A DNA stretch of 64,000 bases from Aquatica leii (Eukaryota > Arthropoda > Insecta > Coleoptera > Lampyridae). The position numbers were made by a program, and so were the translations under genes. The stretch's first letter is position 1. Every line of letters begins with the position of its first letter. Location: contig CM069432.1 of assembly GCA_035610365.1 (NCBI GenBank), positions 266,783,177-266,847,176 on the forward strand, read 5' to 3'. Below, piece after piece: positions 35,401 to 46,005 of this stretch. The notes under the pieces were generated by a model. The model made no database searches and was not told the origin of the DNA. It saw only the letters and a list, made by a program, of their open reading frames with translations.

Positions 35401-38400
35401 TTACTATTAGGATTCTATAATTTTTTTTTTGAAGATTCGGAAGTACGTTGCGCACGTTACGGGATTATAATGAATAATTAAACCAAATTTTCATCTTCAA
35501 GTGTTAATCGCTTGCTGCGAGATCAGCGAACACATGATAACGTTATTGCAAAATATTTCATTTTTCCATGTCATTTAAATTACTATTAGAATTTTAGAAT
35601 TTTTCGTAAGAAGATTGGGAAGTACGTTCCGCACGTTATGTGATTAGAATAGTTAATTAAACCGCTAACCTAAGTTTAGCGATTGCTTCGTTTCAATGAT
35701 TTTTTTTTCTCACATATTTTAATCTACGGACATACAGGATCATTGTCAATCTGTCCTCCACCACACTCAGAGAACTAGTGACAGCCATTTTATCTAAAGG
35801 ATTAAACTTTGCTATAACGCTAAAGTCGATACCAAAAGAAAAAATAGTGAGCACATTTAAATTTTTTAGGCACTGTCGCTGCGGACCGCGTTAATTTTAA
35901 TTCTGCTCGCCTTTTAATTGTTGAAAATGAAATTTTCTTACTTACGTTTTTGCGCTGCCGTTCTCCAGTTAGTCGTCGTGGTTCTGCTAGGCCTAGCTGT
36001 TGATCCACGGCGAAGACCTCTTAACCCTTCTGCACGACAACACAAAACCCCACGTTTTCCGACACCAAAATTTAATGTACTGCGACACAAAAGGCACATG
36101 TGCATTCTATGCAAGCGTAATTTACGTACTGGCCTTTTGCGATAATTCTCGCTTTTCAAAAAATTGATTTTGCGTATTAAAAGAAAAATGTATTCTCAAC
36201 ATAATTTAATTATAAAATAAACTTAAGCGTTACGCGGTGTTAACAGGCACATTTACGGCTTTCCAAAAATCCACAAACTAGGGGTACCGTTTTGTCCAAT
36301 TGTGAGTTCTACAGATTCAGTCACCCATCTTCTGGCTAGATACTTATGTGCAATTCGACAATTTATTGTTCACAGTAAAGAGCATATATCACGTTAAGAA
36401 TTTCCAGCACTCCGCCTTAAAGATTAATGAGATGAAATTTGAAACAGAAGTTATTTTAGTCAGTTTTGACGTGACCCCTCTTTTCACGAAAGTACTACTA
36501 CAATAGCATTGGACATCATCCAGACCAAATTACTAAACGCAAAATTGAATGAGGAGCTAAAAGGACTAGCTGAACTATGCATAAAATCCATATATTTATT
36601 TTTTAACAATGTTACATACGAATAAAGTCAAGCAGCAATCTTTGGATCACCACTTACCCTAGTGATCGCCAGAGATTTTATAGAGAGTTTTGAAGAAACA
36701 TTAGAAACCGCTACTCTCAAACCAAAAAACTGACTACGTTACGTAGATAATACTTTTATAATTTAGCCTCACGGGGCAGAAACCATCAATAACTGTCTGG
36801 AGCATATGAACCAATTAGAACTTAACATTAAATTCAGCATGGAGACCAAAACAAATGGAAACATTTGGTTATAGGACGTACTGGTCACTCGGAAGATCGA
36901 TAACACATTGGGGTATTCAGTATACAGAAAAATACCTCAATGCTCAATCGCATCATCATACTGCTCAGAAATTTTTAGCAAACCCAACGCGTTAAAGACC
37001 AAGCTAAGTCATCTAACGAGTGCTTTGAGGAAAGACGGATACAGAAAAGTAGACATAGATAAAGCGATCAACAAACGGTACAATAAAGACAACCATAGAA
37101 AGAAGACCCTGCGCAACTACCTGTCCTCCTTACATAAATGGCTGCACGGACAAAATAGCCAACATACTTAAAGCTAAAAACATCAAAGTGATCTTCAATG
37201 CAACAAATAACTAGTTTTTGAATGTGTCGCGCATTAATAATAAAACAATTTTTAATACCTTTTTGGAGGGTCATTGTCCAAATGACTTAACGGAGAAGCC
37301 GTTACTGACTCTTACGGCAGTTACCAAGATAGAACTACTAAATTACATAAATGTTTTGGTTTATTAGATACCGCAAAATCTGTTTCCTGTTGTTAACCTT
37401 AAACTGATTTTTCTGAATTACGAGTTGCTAAGCTAGTAGCATATTTTCCTAAATCAATTGTTACGTGTTAGTCATCAATTTTCACAATTTGTATTTATTG
37501 ACGGAATTTTTAGTGCCGCTGTGTGATTTGGTGGACAAGGGGGATGCTTTGTTGTGTACCATGTTTTGGTCTATTTTGGTTTTGACTGCACAATGTCGTT
37601 ACTATAACGCTTTTAGTCATTGAAAGGGGTTGCGCATAAAGATCAGTCTTCGCGTTTCTGTAAATTTATTCCAATAAATTCAGCCAAATCTCGCAAACTA
37701 CGTGTTGCTCTATCCAAATGTTCAAAGGATCTCTCAGTAACAGTTCAGGAGGCAAATAAACCTTTGCAGTGAAATTTTTAATTTGTATCTTTAAAAGTCG
37801 TATTGGATCACGTTTTTGACCGGTATTTGTCACAGTGCCGCCACAACCAACTGCAATTATTTTTTATGAATCTATTAAATTTTCGACAAAAAATATTTAA
37901 AAGTTGTTTTCATAGAAAGTGCTGTCCTTGAAGTTAACAAAACGTGCCCCATACAATACGACCTAGATTTTTTTAGCAATGTGATGCATTCTTTCCTGAT
38001 AACTTACGTCGTCGTAAAGTCCAAACATATTACCTACATTCACAACATTTAAACATTGTAAGGTAACAATGTCAATGCAAATGTGAAAATGCCACTAGAG
38101 TTAACAACTGGACGGCCGTTTCGCCTTTGTAGGCTTCTTCAGCAGTGGAAGAACACTCTACTGCACTTCCACAAATGTATTGAACATTGAACATTTATTG
38201 AAAAACAATATTTCTAAATACATCAATAATATATTTATCTTAATTATGAATACATTTCACGTTTACATGTCCGTTCCCGACTAGACCAGGAACGTCAAAT
38301 TCTTAACCTATTGGAAAGCATGTTTCGGCCGCTTGTGCTTACGCACGTTCTTTAAGTCGTAGCTCCAGAGTTTTCTTACTTTCTCATTAGGATGGGTCGG

Positions 38401-41400
38401 TAGGTCTGTTACGGTATCCTGCGCTTTTTGGTGGAGTAGCTCTGTGATTGTCAGCATCTGTAGTTCTCGATGTAGTAGGCTGTTTCTGACAAACCATGGT
38501 GCGTTGACGATGATTTGTATTTGTTCTGGATGATCTGAATTCTGGTGATGTGGATCTTTGCTGCGTATGGTCATACGGGTGTGGTGTAGACCATAGTGGG
38601 CCGGTAATTCTGCTTGATGTGGTCCTTTCCTGGCTTCGGAAGATAGATAACGTGTGTTGTTTTCTATTGAGATGGAAAAAGTTAAATCGCGTAATTGCTG
38701 GTTCTATCTGGTTCAGGGAATTTTCTTTTTTTTAGTCTGGAAATAAACTTCCATAACTCAGTCGGTGTCGTCTCTTCGAGCTGTGTTGTTGGAGTCACAC
38801 TCAGACGGGTTTGGAATACTCGATAGATACCTTCGATTTTATCGACTTCAATGTCGTCGTAGGTTAATCTGAATTTCAGTTCCAAGGTGTCCGCAAACGC
38901 TTCTGACTGGTCGTCAGTGTAAACGATGCCATTAGGACCATGAATTGGCGGAATCTTCGGCATTCCTTTGTTTTTTTAGCGCTTTCATTATCTTCCCGGC
39001 GTTTCCGTTGAGAGATTTCAGCTTCGTTTTCCATTGTCGGTTGCGATGCTCGGAGATCCGCGTCTTGACTTCGTTCTGCATTTTGTTTCGCGTCCTGCGG
39101 TCTTCGGGATTACGAGTGCATTGCCATCAGCGTCGTTTTTGATTGTTGGTTCTGATCATCTCTCTGATGTTAAGCCGTAGTCGCTGCGGGTCAATACTGT
39201 CCTTTGTAATCGTCTTCGATGCGACATGTATAGTACACTGAATTGCTCTGGTTAGTTTGCATACCGCGTTTTTCAGTTGCCGTGGCTTCTCGATGATAGT
39301 AACTTTTGGCAGAAAACGTTCCACTTTGTACTCAAAAGATGGCCATATGACAATGTCATATTCTTTAGGGCGAGGAACGGTGGACTTTCCTAACTGGATC
39401 ACGAGCAGGTGGTGGTTTAAGCTGAGCTCTGCTGCGGTCCACAGCTTCTAGTCGAGTCTGAAGTTTTGCATCACAATGATGTCGAGAACGTCTGGAAGAT
39501 AATCCTGCGACGGATAAAACGTCGGCTAGATCGGTCCGTCTGCAACAACGTTGTGGCGTAGACTAACGTAGTTAAACCCTGCCTGCTGCTCCACGATGGA
39601 TGCTTGGCGTTGAGGTCGCCACCAATGATCGTAGGTGTGTTGGTAGACAAGATAGCGTCAAAATCCGCTTATCGAATCGGGCTGCCAGGCGATTTGCAAG
39701 CCACACATATCACGATTTCGCCCGTCGAAAGCGTGCGAACGACGACAAGCGACGTTTTGAGGTTGAGTAGCGGCGGCGTCGGCATGTGGTAATGGGCCAG
39801 TGTCTTCTTGGCGTAGATCGCTGTGCCACCTCCTCTGCCAGTAGCACGATTGTTTCGGTTCAACTCGTAGTTTGGTATCCTAGAATGCTTGCACGCTCTA
39901 AGTTGTGTTTCAGAAACTAAAATATAGTTTAGGTTGTCACTGTAAGCAAAGTCTTGTAGTTAGTTTCATCTTTTGAATGTGGCTGTCCAAATGACATTCT
40001 GTAATGAATCGGGATTAAAACGTGCGTTAGCCATTGCTAATTCTTGTTTCCTCTGATCATCTTAACTAGTATCATGGCTAGTGCGAGGTCCTTTAATCTT
40101 GCGATTGAGCCGGCGTTGTTGTAGTAATTAGCGATGGAGATCTCGGTGCAGGTATTAGTACGGCAGGTTCAGTTGGAGCTAAAGACGTGGTTGCTGCAGC
40201 ATTTGCAAAGCTGAGGCCCTGGGTGCTGGCTGGTGCTACTATGGGCTTACTGTTGGGATGAGCTAAACATCCTATGTAGTAAGCGTGTCTGCAATTGCAA
40301 CAAGTCGTCTTAAACAGTCTTCTAAATCAGCATTAGTGAAAGCAAATGCTAGAAACATTTTATCAAATTGTTAAAATATTTTAAAGTTTTTTTAATGTTA
40401 AAACTCCAATGTTCATCTACCGGATATTTGGAAACTAGTTTTATCGATCGGAGATCAGTCCATAAAAGGGGATTTTAAGGCGCAATTAATCAGTGTATTC
40501 TAGGTTTTTAAAATGCGAAGTGCGACAAACGCTCGGCACAGCTTGAAAAATCGAAATCCATAATGGAGAACCTGCGAACGGACATTATTGACCTTACACG
40601 TAAAACTTATGGAAGATTTTAAAATATTTATCTCCACGTTTGAAAAACATTTCAAACTCAACGAGATAACCAAAAAACAGCGTTTGAAAACAAACTAGCA
40701 ATCATTGATCAAAGAGCTCCTACGTGGAGGAAATCTGCTCGGAATATGTTTTCAAACCTATTAAGTTTACCTTGCAAGTCTATCTAAATAAAGTTAACAA
40801 CTACTAATTATTGGTCAAAGTGTAATATAACATGGTTGGAACCAAACTAGTAGTACCATTTTTAATAACACACTGAACTTGATTGCTCATACAGACTAAG
40901 CTACATCAGCAAAAACCGTGATGAATTATGAACGAGGTGCGTATTTTAAAACAACTTATTGGAAGATGTGGCAAAACTCTGGGACAACAAAGCACCACTA
41001 GATATTACACAATACTTTTCAGCAAAACATCTAAGACATCTCAACCAAATGCTCGCAGAGACTCACCACTTAACATAACCTTTTAACACAACTACTACTA
41101 CAAAACCGGCAATTAGGCCATTTATAATCATGGAAAAAGAATAAACAAGTTCAATTCTGGGTCAATTACCGTTGCCTGAACAAACAAACGGTTTGGTTAA
41201 GGCTTTTTCAATTTTATACGTTCTTATTAGTATATTAAACATCAAAGTTTTGTATTACGTTACAGCAGTAACTTATTCTTGACATTATCACTTACCTAGA
41301 ATATACAGTAACCGCCAAAAAAAAACAATTTTCTTTTAAAACAAACTCGCTATCAAAAAACAGTTACCCAGTTTCTTAAGTGTGTAAATTGCGACTGTCA

Positions 41401-42546
41401 ACAAATGCCGTTCGTATTTAGAATTTTTTTTGCGCCGTATAGCAAAACTTTTTTGGTTGAAAAAAATAAAAAACATATGGAATAAAATAACGCGTTGGTC
41501 TATACTGTTTTCAATATTGCGCGTTTGACATTCAACATTTTTTGGTGACACCAATAAACTCTCAGATTACGTATCTCAAAACAGTGTTCGAGATCAGCCA
41601 AATGCTACATCTTAAACGTCTAACAGGCATCCACATCGCTATGGGTTAGTCACTTTTCTTTACACGACATTATAAGAAAAATAACTTATTAGTTGTCATT
41701 GCAATTACCAAGCACCGAATAAGCACTTGTTTATTTAACACCGCACTTGTTTATTTTTAAGACTGACGTACGTTTTTCTTCATTTGTTTTTTATATTTTA
41801 TATAGTTTCGTGATTTGCTTCGAATAATCTCAAAGTTTGAGAACGTTTCAGTATGTGTAATTTATACAATATTTCTTTAAAGCTTAAAGTTTACAATTGT
41901 TTTTTAAGGACATAGATTTCATGGAATTAATGTCTATATATAAACATGGTAATAAACACGATGAAGATATTGGAGCGTGTATACTCGACTTCGATTACGA
42001 GCTGTCGTATAAAAAGCTATTAGAATTTATGATATATCTTAATGATGAAGAAGTTCTTTTTATAGTTGGCGCTACTGACAAAGCTTTGCCACTTTCAAGT
42101 AAGAAATTTCTAATAGGTAACGTATCACATAGACAAAATATACAGCTATACTTAAGTTTCTAGGACCTTGGTATTTTGAAAACATGCTACAAGAGAGAAC
42201 AAATAGAACGTCTATGAGGTTTGGAAAACCTTCATCGAACCTTCATAAATTTATATCAAAAAAATACAACATAGAAAACCCTTCTAGGGTTTTGTTTATT
42301 GGAGACTCGTATGTGACTTTTCTACATTTTTAAAATATTCTTAAAGTTTTTTTTAGACTAGATCAAGACATTCAATTTGGTATAAACTGCGGATATCAAA
42401 CGCTGCTGGTTTTAACCGGTGTTACAAAATTACAAGATTTAGAGAGATTGAGTAGTGACGAAATGCCTGGTTATTATATAAACGGTTTTGCGGATTTAGA
42501 CTTGCTAATAAAAAATAATTTAATTGTTACGAATGGTGCTACATAA
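29416..42546 (+). CDS. HAD-family phosphatase (phosphoglycolate / 4-nitrophenylphosphatase type), 5 exons
   Basis: Coding exons are 29416-29503, 29596-29894, 41909-42116, 42164-42308 and 42357-42546: 930 nt, 309 aa, with all GT/AG junctions and phases agreeing. It is the usual length for this family of cytosolic HAD phosphatases with a C2 cap, which hydrolyse phosphoglycolate, glycerol-3-phosphate or aryl phosphates. Motif I is LCDCDGVLW with nucleophile D27 and acid/base D29. Motif II is FVSNNC (S60). The cap region includes DFDYELSYKKL and VGATDKALPL, the latter one residue shorter than usual. Motif III is FGKPS (K220), and motif IV is FIGDSLDQD (D246, D251). All catalytic residues are present, so the gene looks functional. 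Introns are 92, 12,014, 47 and 48 bp; the second is filled with transposons. The exact substrate cannot be told. Confidence 0.9.
30396..30628 (-). repeat. LTR of the intronic Ty3 element (tRNA-Leu-type family)
   Basis: About 233 bp bounded by TGTAACG and CGCTACA, lying just downstream (on -) of the integrase/macro-domain remnant, as a 3' LTR should. Its first 150 bp match the LTR at 57036 (gaatttaaaatcg, aataaaatgaattgtaaatt, caatgaat then tttgttgcaggtt). It thus ties the element here to the gag/protease piece at 55.5-57 kb. Confidence 0.6.
30649..31170 (-). pseudogene. Decayed macro domain plus CCCH zinc finger of a Ty3 pol
   Basis: Homologous to residues about 443-620 of the pol at 62018-64000. 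It reads HCVAQNLRM and FAVIFKK (the counterpart of HCVGEDLDM and VAVVFKK), VYLLLTKK, VVPKLDCGLDQLDW, then CYFYQRGRCRNGQNCAYRH, a complete C-x7-C-x5-C-x3-H finger. The lysine and aspartate that are catalytic in TARG1-type enzymes are kept. The substrate-binding ED-x2-M-x2-G segment is ruined, and the first glycine of GCGLD is aspartate. A frameshift near 31140 separates the N-terminal part. It lies in the second intron of the phosphatase gene. Confidence 0.75.
31410..32420. other. Unrecognised sequence inserted in the intronic Ty3 copy
   Basis: This separates the Ty3 GPY/F end (33456) from its macro-domain part (31170) together with the LINE ORF1 piece to its right. A plus ORF at 31943-32311 is open for 122 codons with a basic, helical stretch (WIRTAARERLKIHLRKKVRK) but has no recognised homology. 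The minus strand shows no clear LINE motifs here. It may be the continuation of the LINE inserted to the right. Confidence 0.3.
32425..33165 (-). pseudogene. LINE ORF1 (Gag-like) fragment
   Basis: The minus strand starts with MSRSTSSTLSTSFMEGEFCS and leads to SVQTTLQSVTGKLSALGQQI, then SYAQVARSSRISNRVKLPSG. After a frame change come a VVIVPKLETN stretch and VRLESEKTDLSKISG. The SYAQVA followed by a basic segment and an I/VxP strand resembles the ORF1 of R1/I/Jockey-type LINEs upstream of their zinc knuckles. The downstream parts were not found. Its insertion split the older Ty3 copy. Confidence 0.5.
33456..34400 (-). pseudogene. Ty3 integrase fragment, same family as the macro-domain element
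   Basis: The minus strand reads the integrase core: KYILVAMDYFTK, LEFHSDQGRN (second catalytic D), then NRMMGKYLAKMVSKHQQEWD and EEFQPGDLVWLCNPQQKRGW. It ends with the GPY/F-like W-x-SPYVI and PKVVYINWLAPYAG. Against the intact pol at 62-64 kb it is collinear but has several frame changes, and the DDE glutamate is replaced (QSESMV followed by a stop). It continues, after an insertion, to the macro-domain remnant at 30649-31170. Confidence 0.75.
34401..35310. other. Intron sequence, no gene recognised
   Basis: AT-rich. The upstream end of the intronic Ty3 integrase (HHCC region) may lie in 34400-34650, but no zinc-binding pattern could be read. Nothing else is recognised. Confidence 0.35.
35311..35662. 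repeat. Two tandem copies of an approximately 178-bp unit
   Basis: Copy 1 (about 35311-35488) and copy 2 (about 35489-35662) share gatcagcgaacacatgataa, gtcatttaaattactatta and the gaagtacgt/cgcacgttat segment. Each ends in aattaaacc. No coding content was seen. Confidence 0.7.
35663..36239. other. Intron sequence with an unrecognised short ORF
   Basis: A plus ORF at 35918-36145 starts with a hydrophobic stretch (FCAAVLQLVVVVLLGLAV) and has a C-x2-C pair near its end (MCILCKRN). It could be a transposase scrap or chance. No family is recognised, and a minus ORF covers the same region equally well. Confidence 0.3.
36240..37330 (+). pseudogene. PLE reverse transcriptase and C-terminal region, decayed
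   Basis: The plus strand reads PLE motifs in order. These are YGFPKIHKLGVPFCPIVSST (36257-36315), SFDVTPLFT-like motif A (around 36460), LRYVDNTFII (about 36737-36765; the catalytic YVDD has become YVDN), and IKFSMETKTNGNIW. Next come LGYSVYRKIPQ (36911-36945) and the connector KAKNIKVIFNATN (37170-37205) that leads to the GIY-YIG domain. Several stops and indels are present. Located in the phosphatase intron. Confidence 0.75.
37331..38095. other. Intron sequence, no gene seen
   Basis: No coding region recognised. Because a hammerhead-like motif follows at 38107, part of this stretch may be the terminal repeat of a minus-strand PLE. Confidence 0.3.
38107..38146 (-). ncRNA. Hammerhead ribozyme-like motif (type I, very short stem III)
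   Basis: On the minus strand, in order: ACTG (stem I), CTGAAGA, A, GCC-tacaaa-GGC (stem II), GAAAC, GGCC, GTC, CAGT (stem I). CTGANGA and GAAA are the invariant core, AC/GT forms a 2-bp stem III with a GGCC loop, cleavage would follow GTC, and ACTG pairs perfectly with CAGT. One extra A stands between the core and stem II. Small type I hammerheads with 1-2 bp stem III are known from Penelope-like elements, where they process tandem transcripts. PLE pieces are nearby. Confidence 0.5.
38300..40340 (-). pseudogene. Jockey-like LINE, ORF1 end to RT tail, decayed
   Basis: On minus, from right to left. First is a cysteine/histidine knuckle CCNCRHAYYIGCLAHPNSKP (about 40240-40320) and a SFANAAA segment of ORF1. 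Then comes the APE endonuclease with RGGGTAIYAKKTLAHYH (39790-39850), GEIVICVACKSPGSPI, and later IGGDLNAKH- and SDHHPVV-like strings. A linker follows (IQLGKSTVPRPKEYDIVIWP), then an RT-proximal piece (TPTELWKFISRLKKRKFPEP). Most of the RT including YADD is deleted. It ends with INAPWFVRNSLLHRELQ-like tail sequence (38400-38500). It lies in the phosphatase intron, in opposite orientation to the gene. Confidence 0.75.
40341..41908. other. Intron sequence up to the exon 3 acceptor
   Basis: AT-rich with no recognised element. The AG acceptor of phosphatase exon 3 is at 41907-41908, preceded by a pyrimidine-rich stretch (tgttttttaag). Confidence 0.4.
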
Positions 42547-42617
42547 AGTATTCTTATATTTAAAGAAATTTTAATTGTTGTTACTTGGATTTGGTATAAA
42601 ATAGAGTAAAAATTACA

Positions 42618-42623
42618 AATAAA
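42618..42623 (+). promoter_or_regulatory. Polyadenylation signal AATAAA of the phosphatase gene
   Basis: A canonical AATAAA lies 72 bp after the stop codon in AT-rich 3' sequence, the expected place for 3' end formation. Confidence 0.6.
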
Positions 42624-44253
42624 TATTAATAATCTGGTTACTGTTAAATACAAGTTTTATTTAACAATTTTTTTTATATTAAGGATGTAATCTAAAAGTT
42701 TAACTTTGATTCGTTATGTTAATGGATTTACACGTTCGTCAAATACAAATCAAGTGTTCCCGTGTTATTATGTTGTGGAAATTCAGTTTCTTATAAAGGT
42801 AATTTATCTTCGTTTTTGAAGCAAATTCTTCAGCAGCTTTCTGAACCACGTCGGCTCCCTCGCTTAGGGATTTCGGTCAATCCAGAACACGCTGTCTGAG
42901 TACCCCATTTAGAACCAGGTATTTATGAGTAACGATTATTGTAATTGTACCGATTGTTTTGCTAATAATTGCAAAAAGGCTTCAACTGAAAACATAAGTT
43001 TGTGAGTTTGTGCTTGGTGTAACTACACATTTTGTGGTTTACGATTGAAGGCCATTAACTAGTACTTAGAGCAAAATTTGGAAACTTCAACTTACGATCG
43101 GATGTAGCCTAGGCTAAACAAATGTAATTAATAAGTAGATTTTTTGTAAATTTTATTAACTACATGAAGATATTTTATTTTATTTTGCGGTCAAAGTTTT
43201 TTTAATCATATCGATTTTATGTACGCATTATTAAACTTACGTTCAACAAAATTTTATATTTAGTTACGAATTTCTTTTATTTTTTTTAGTGCTATTAAAT
43301 TTCATCTTTCAATTTTAATCTAAGTTTTCGATTAAAAAAATTTGTTTTTACATTTTTTTATGTAATAAATGTTTGATTTATTTTTTAAGTAACAAAGCTT
43401 TTATCAATTCATCTGTTTTATGTCAGTTATGTTTTTCTTTTAGAATTTAGTGATATTACACACTGAAAAGTAGGTTCTAATAGTGTGTACGCCGCACGGC
43501 GTGTTCCATTAGTTGACGACGCTTTTACCAAATTTGAATTTTTATTTTTAATTTAATCTACCCCTTCTCTACCGAGCACCGAGCAATTTTTGTTATATTA
43601 ATTCTAAGCATTTTTTTATTAACATGTTTTGCACGTAACAAGGATTCTTAAGATAAAAAAGAACTATAATTGTCCACACAACATCGCAAAAGAAAATTGC
43701 ATAAAAATTGTTAAACCTTAAAAAATATAACTAAGTTTGTACTGTTAAACAATAATATTAGATTCAAGAGAGTTCTTGACGACAATCTTAAAATAATATT
43801 AATAATATTTACTAAAAGCAAGCATTTGTAATGTTACAAAATCATCTAAATTCTGAAAATTTGAAGCGTTTTTGGAATATGCCACGTTTAGCTGGTACGT
43901 ATCTATTTATGATTGTTATGTTAAAAATATTTTGATATAGGTCGCGTACTGTATGAATTTTGTCCCAGAACGCCTTCTTTTTACATTTAGACTATTAACT
44001 ATCATTTCTATTTTTTTGACATATAGATATTAATAAAAACAGCGTTACCGCTCTCTGTAAAAGAACTGTACATAAAAACTTATCGCCTTTATCCACATTG
44101 TTAATAGGTGGATTAATTTCACTTCATATGTGGTCGTTGTAAGGGTTTTGCTGGGGTAAGAATTAAATTCTATTGTGGTGACATGATTTGATTTTTCCGT
44201 AATTATCATAACAACTTGGGTCAACGCCACGCGTCTGTTTCTTTTAAAATTGT
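42624..44253. other. Intergenic AT-rich sequence
   Basis: No recognised element apart from the possible short spliced ORF at 43831-43990. It ends with the ATTGT target site (44249-44253) of the BEL/Pao element. Confidence 0.4.
43831..43990 (+). other. Possible 37-codon spliced ORF
   Basis: ATG at 43831 reads MLQNHLNSENLKRFWNMPRL, then a donor (GTACGT at 43895). After a 46-bp AT-rich gap ending in TATAG comes a phase-matching continuation GRVLYEFCPRTPSFYI and a stop at 43988-43990. The intron length equals the 47-48 bp introns of the nearby phosphatase gene. No homology is recognised; it may be chance or the first exons of a broken gene. Confidence 0.2.
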
Positions 44254-44478
44254 TGTTAAGAATTTATGTTAAGAATTATTTTTAAAAATTGTATGCGCAC
44301 GCCTTTGCGATTCAAGGTAAACGTGTTTCGTTTGGCTGTGTAAGATTCGGGTCTGCGTTGAAGGGTAGTAGAAGAACAAACTGATAAAGCAAAGCATGTA
44401 AACTGCTGTATCTTGAACAAATTAAATTACAGTCCACACTAAAAAATTTAGTAATTATTTTCGACACATTACGCAACA
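44254..44478 (+). repeat. BEL/Pao 5' LTR
   Basis: 225 bp, starting TGTTAAGAATTTATG and ending TTACGCAACA, next to the primer-binding site. Compared with the 3' LTR, about six substitutions and no length change were seen. Confidence 0.92.
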
Positions 44479-44495
44479 TGGTCCTTCGAGCCGGA
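44479..44495 (+). promoter_or_regulatory. Primer-binding site complementary to tRNA-Tyr
   Basis: TGGTCCTTCGAGCCGGA follows the LTR with no spacer. Its complement TCCGGCTCGAAGGACCA is the 3' end of animal tRNA-Tyr plus CCA (17 of 17 from memory of the tRNA). It primes minus-strand cDNA synthesis. Confidence 0.8.
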
Positions 44496-44820
44496 TAATT
44501 GTTTAATTTAGAAGAAAATTGAAATACAATTATAGTTGTAATTGTACATCGACGTAGCATCAGTTCTACTCTATTATGGTTGAGTTTGTAGCGGTCTATT
44601 CGCCACTGTTGATGTCGCCGGGCCTGCCAAAAAATCTTTTATTTGTGCCGCTAACATGCAAGTATCATTTTTTCCTATTACCTTTTTATTTTTAAATGTT
44701 TTCATATCTTAACGAATACTTTATTAATTTATCTTTTGATATTAATCAACACGATTTATTTAGTAGATATTACGTTTACCTTTGCTACTTGTTTCATATT
44801 AGTTTTTTGTATTTTACACA

Positions 44821-45900
44821 ATGGAAACTTTAGTAAAGAAACGCGTGGTTATTAAAACCCAGCTTACTTTATTTGAAAAATATTTAGATAGTGCCAAGCT
44901 CTTAGTGGACAGTAAATCTGATCTCACTCAACAAAAGATTAGCGAGTTAGAAATACGTTTAGAAAATAGTCGTACATTGTTGAATAAATTCAATGACGTA
45001 CAGCTAGAAATAGAATTATTAGTTTCGAATGATGCCGATTTAACATCGCAAATATTAGAACGTGAAACTTTTGAAAACAAATATTATAAAAGTGTTGTTA
45101 GTGCCACCGCAATTATTTCCTCTAGCGTTAAATCTCTTAGTTGCAACGAAGACGCCGCAGGCACAAGCACACCCACGTATGGTAATCATCCCCAATTTGT
45201 AAAACTACCCACTATGTCTATTCCTGAATTTGAGGGACACACTGGGGCATGGCTTGAGTTTCGCGACACGTTTGTATCTGTTATTCATGAAAATGACACT
45301 ATCACTGATCTGCACAAATTTTATTATCTCCGTGGTGCAGATGTTATTAAGTCTTTAGATTTTGCTTCTGAAAACTATCAATTAGCATGGGAGAGTTTAT
45401 GTTCTAGATACAACAACACACGTGTGCTAGTGCACAATCATATTAAGGCTCTTTTTAATTTGCCACACCATCAGTGCAGAATCAGACAAAATTAGAAATT
45501 TAAGCGACTCGGTATCAAAACATTTAAGAGCAATCAATTCTTTAACACGCAAGCACAACTTATGGGAGACTTTTATTACCCATTTAATCGCTGTTAAGTT
45601 AGACCCAACCACTGATCGCGATTGGGAAAAAACTAAAACTGTAAATGACATACCCTCATTAGAGGATATGAAACTGTTTTTAAAGGATGAAGCTGACCTC
45701 TTGGAAACTCTTGAAAATAATCAAGTAGTTGACAAAAAATCATCGCAAAGGGTTTCTAATTCTCGTGCTCTCATTGTTCACAATTCAAATTGTCCCATTT
45801 GCGGAAAAACTCATGTAGTTCAAGAGTGTTCTTCGTTTCTTAAGTTAACTCCTTTGGATCGTCTAGACGCAAAGGTCATTTTATCGGTGTTTGTAAATCT
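44821..45900 (+). pseudogene. BEL/Pao Gag, frameshifted
   Basis: ATG at 44821. Residues 1-110 form helical sequence (METLVKKRVVIKTQLTLFEK). Then comes the Pao-type Gag core, LPTMSIPEFEGHTGAWLEFR followed by FKYL-like HKFYYLRGADV and AWESLCSRYNNTRVLVHNH. A frameshift near 45475 breaks it, and the other frame continues to NCPICGKTHVVQECSSF (45790-45840), the first zinc knuckle of the nucleocapsid. A further indel near 45870 precedes a second knuckle. Gag forms the particle that packages element RNA. Confidence 0.8.
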
Positions 45901-46005
45901 AGCAGGTGTAAGACATGTAACAGCAAGCACCATATCTAAATCTAAAGTGTCTCTTATTCTATTGCTGATGTTCCACCTGCCAAAATTCCAACATCTACAT
46001 CCGTT

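Noticed and set aside
35918-36145. Short ORF with signal-peptide-like start and C-x2-C
   Set aside because: Could be secreted peptide or transposase end, but an equally long minus ORF overlaps and nothing supports either.
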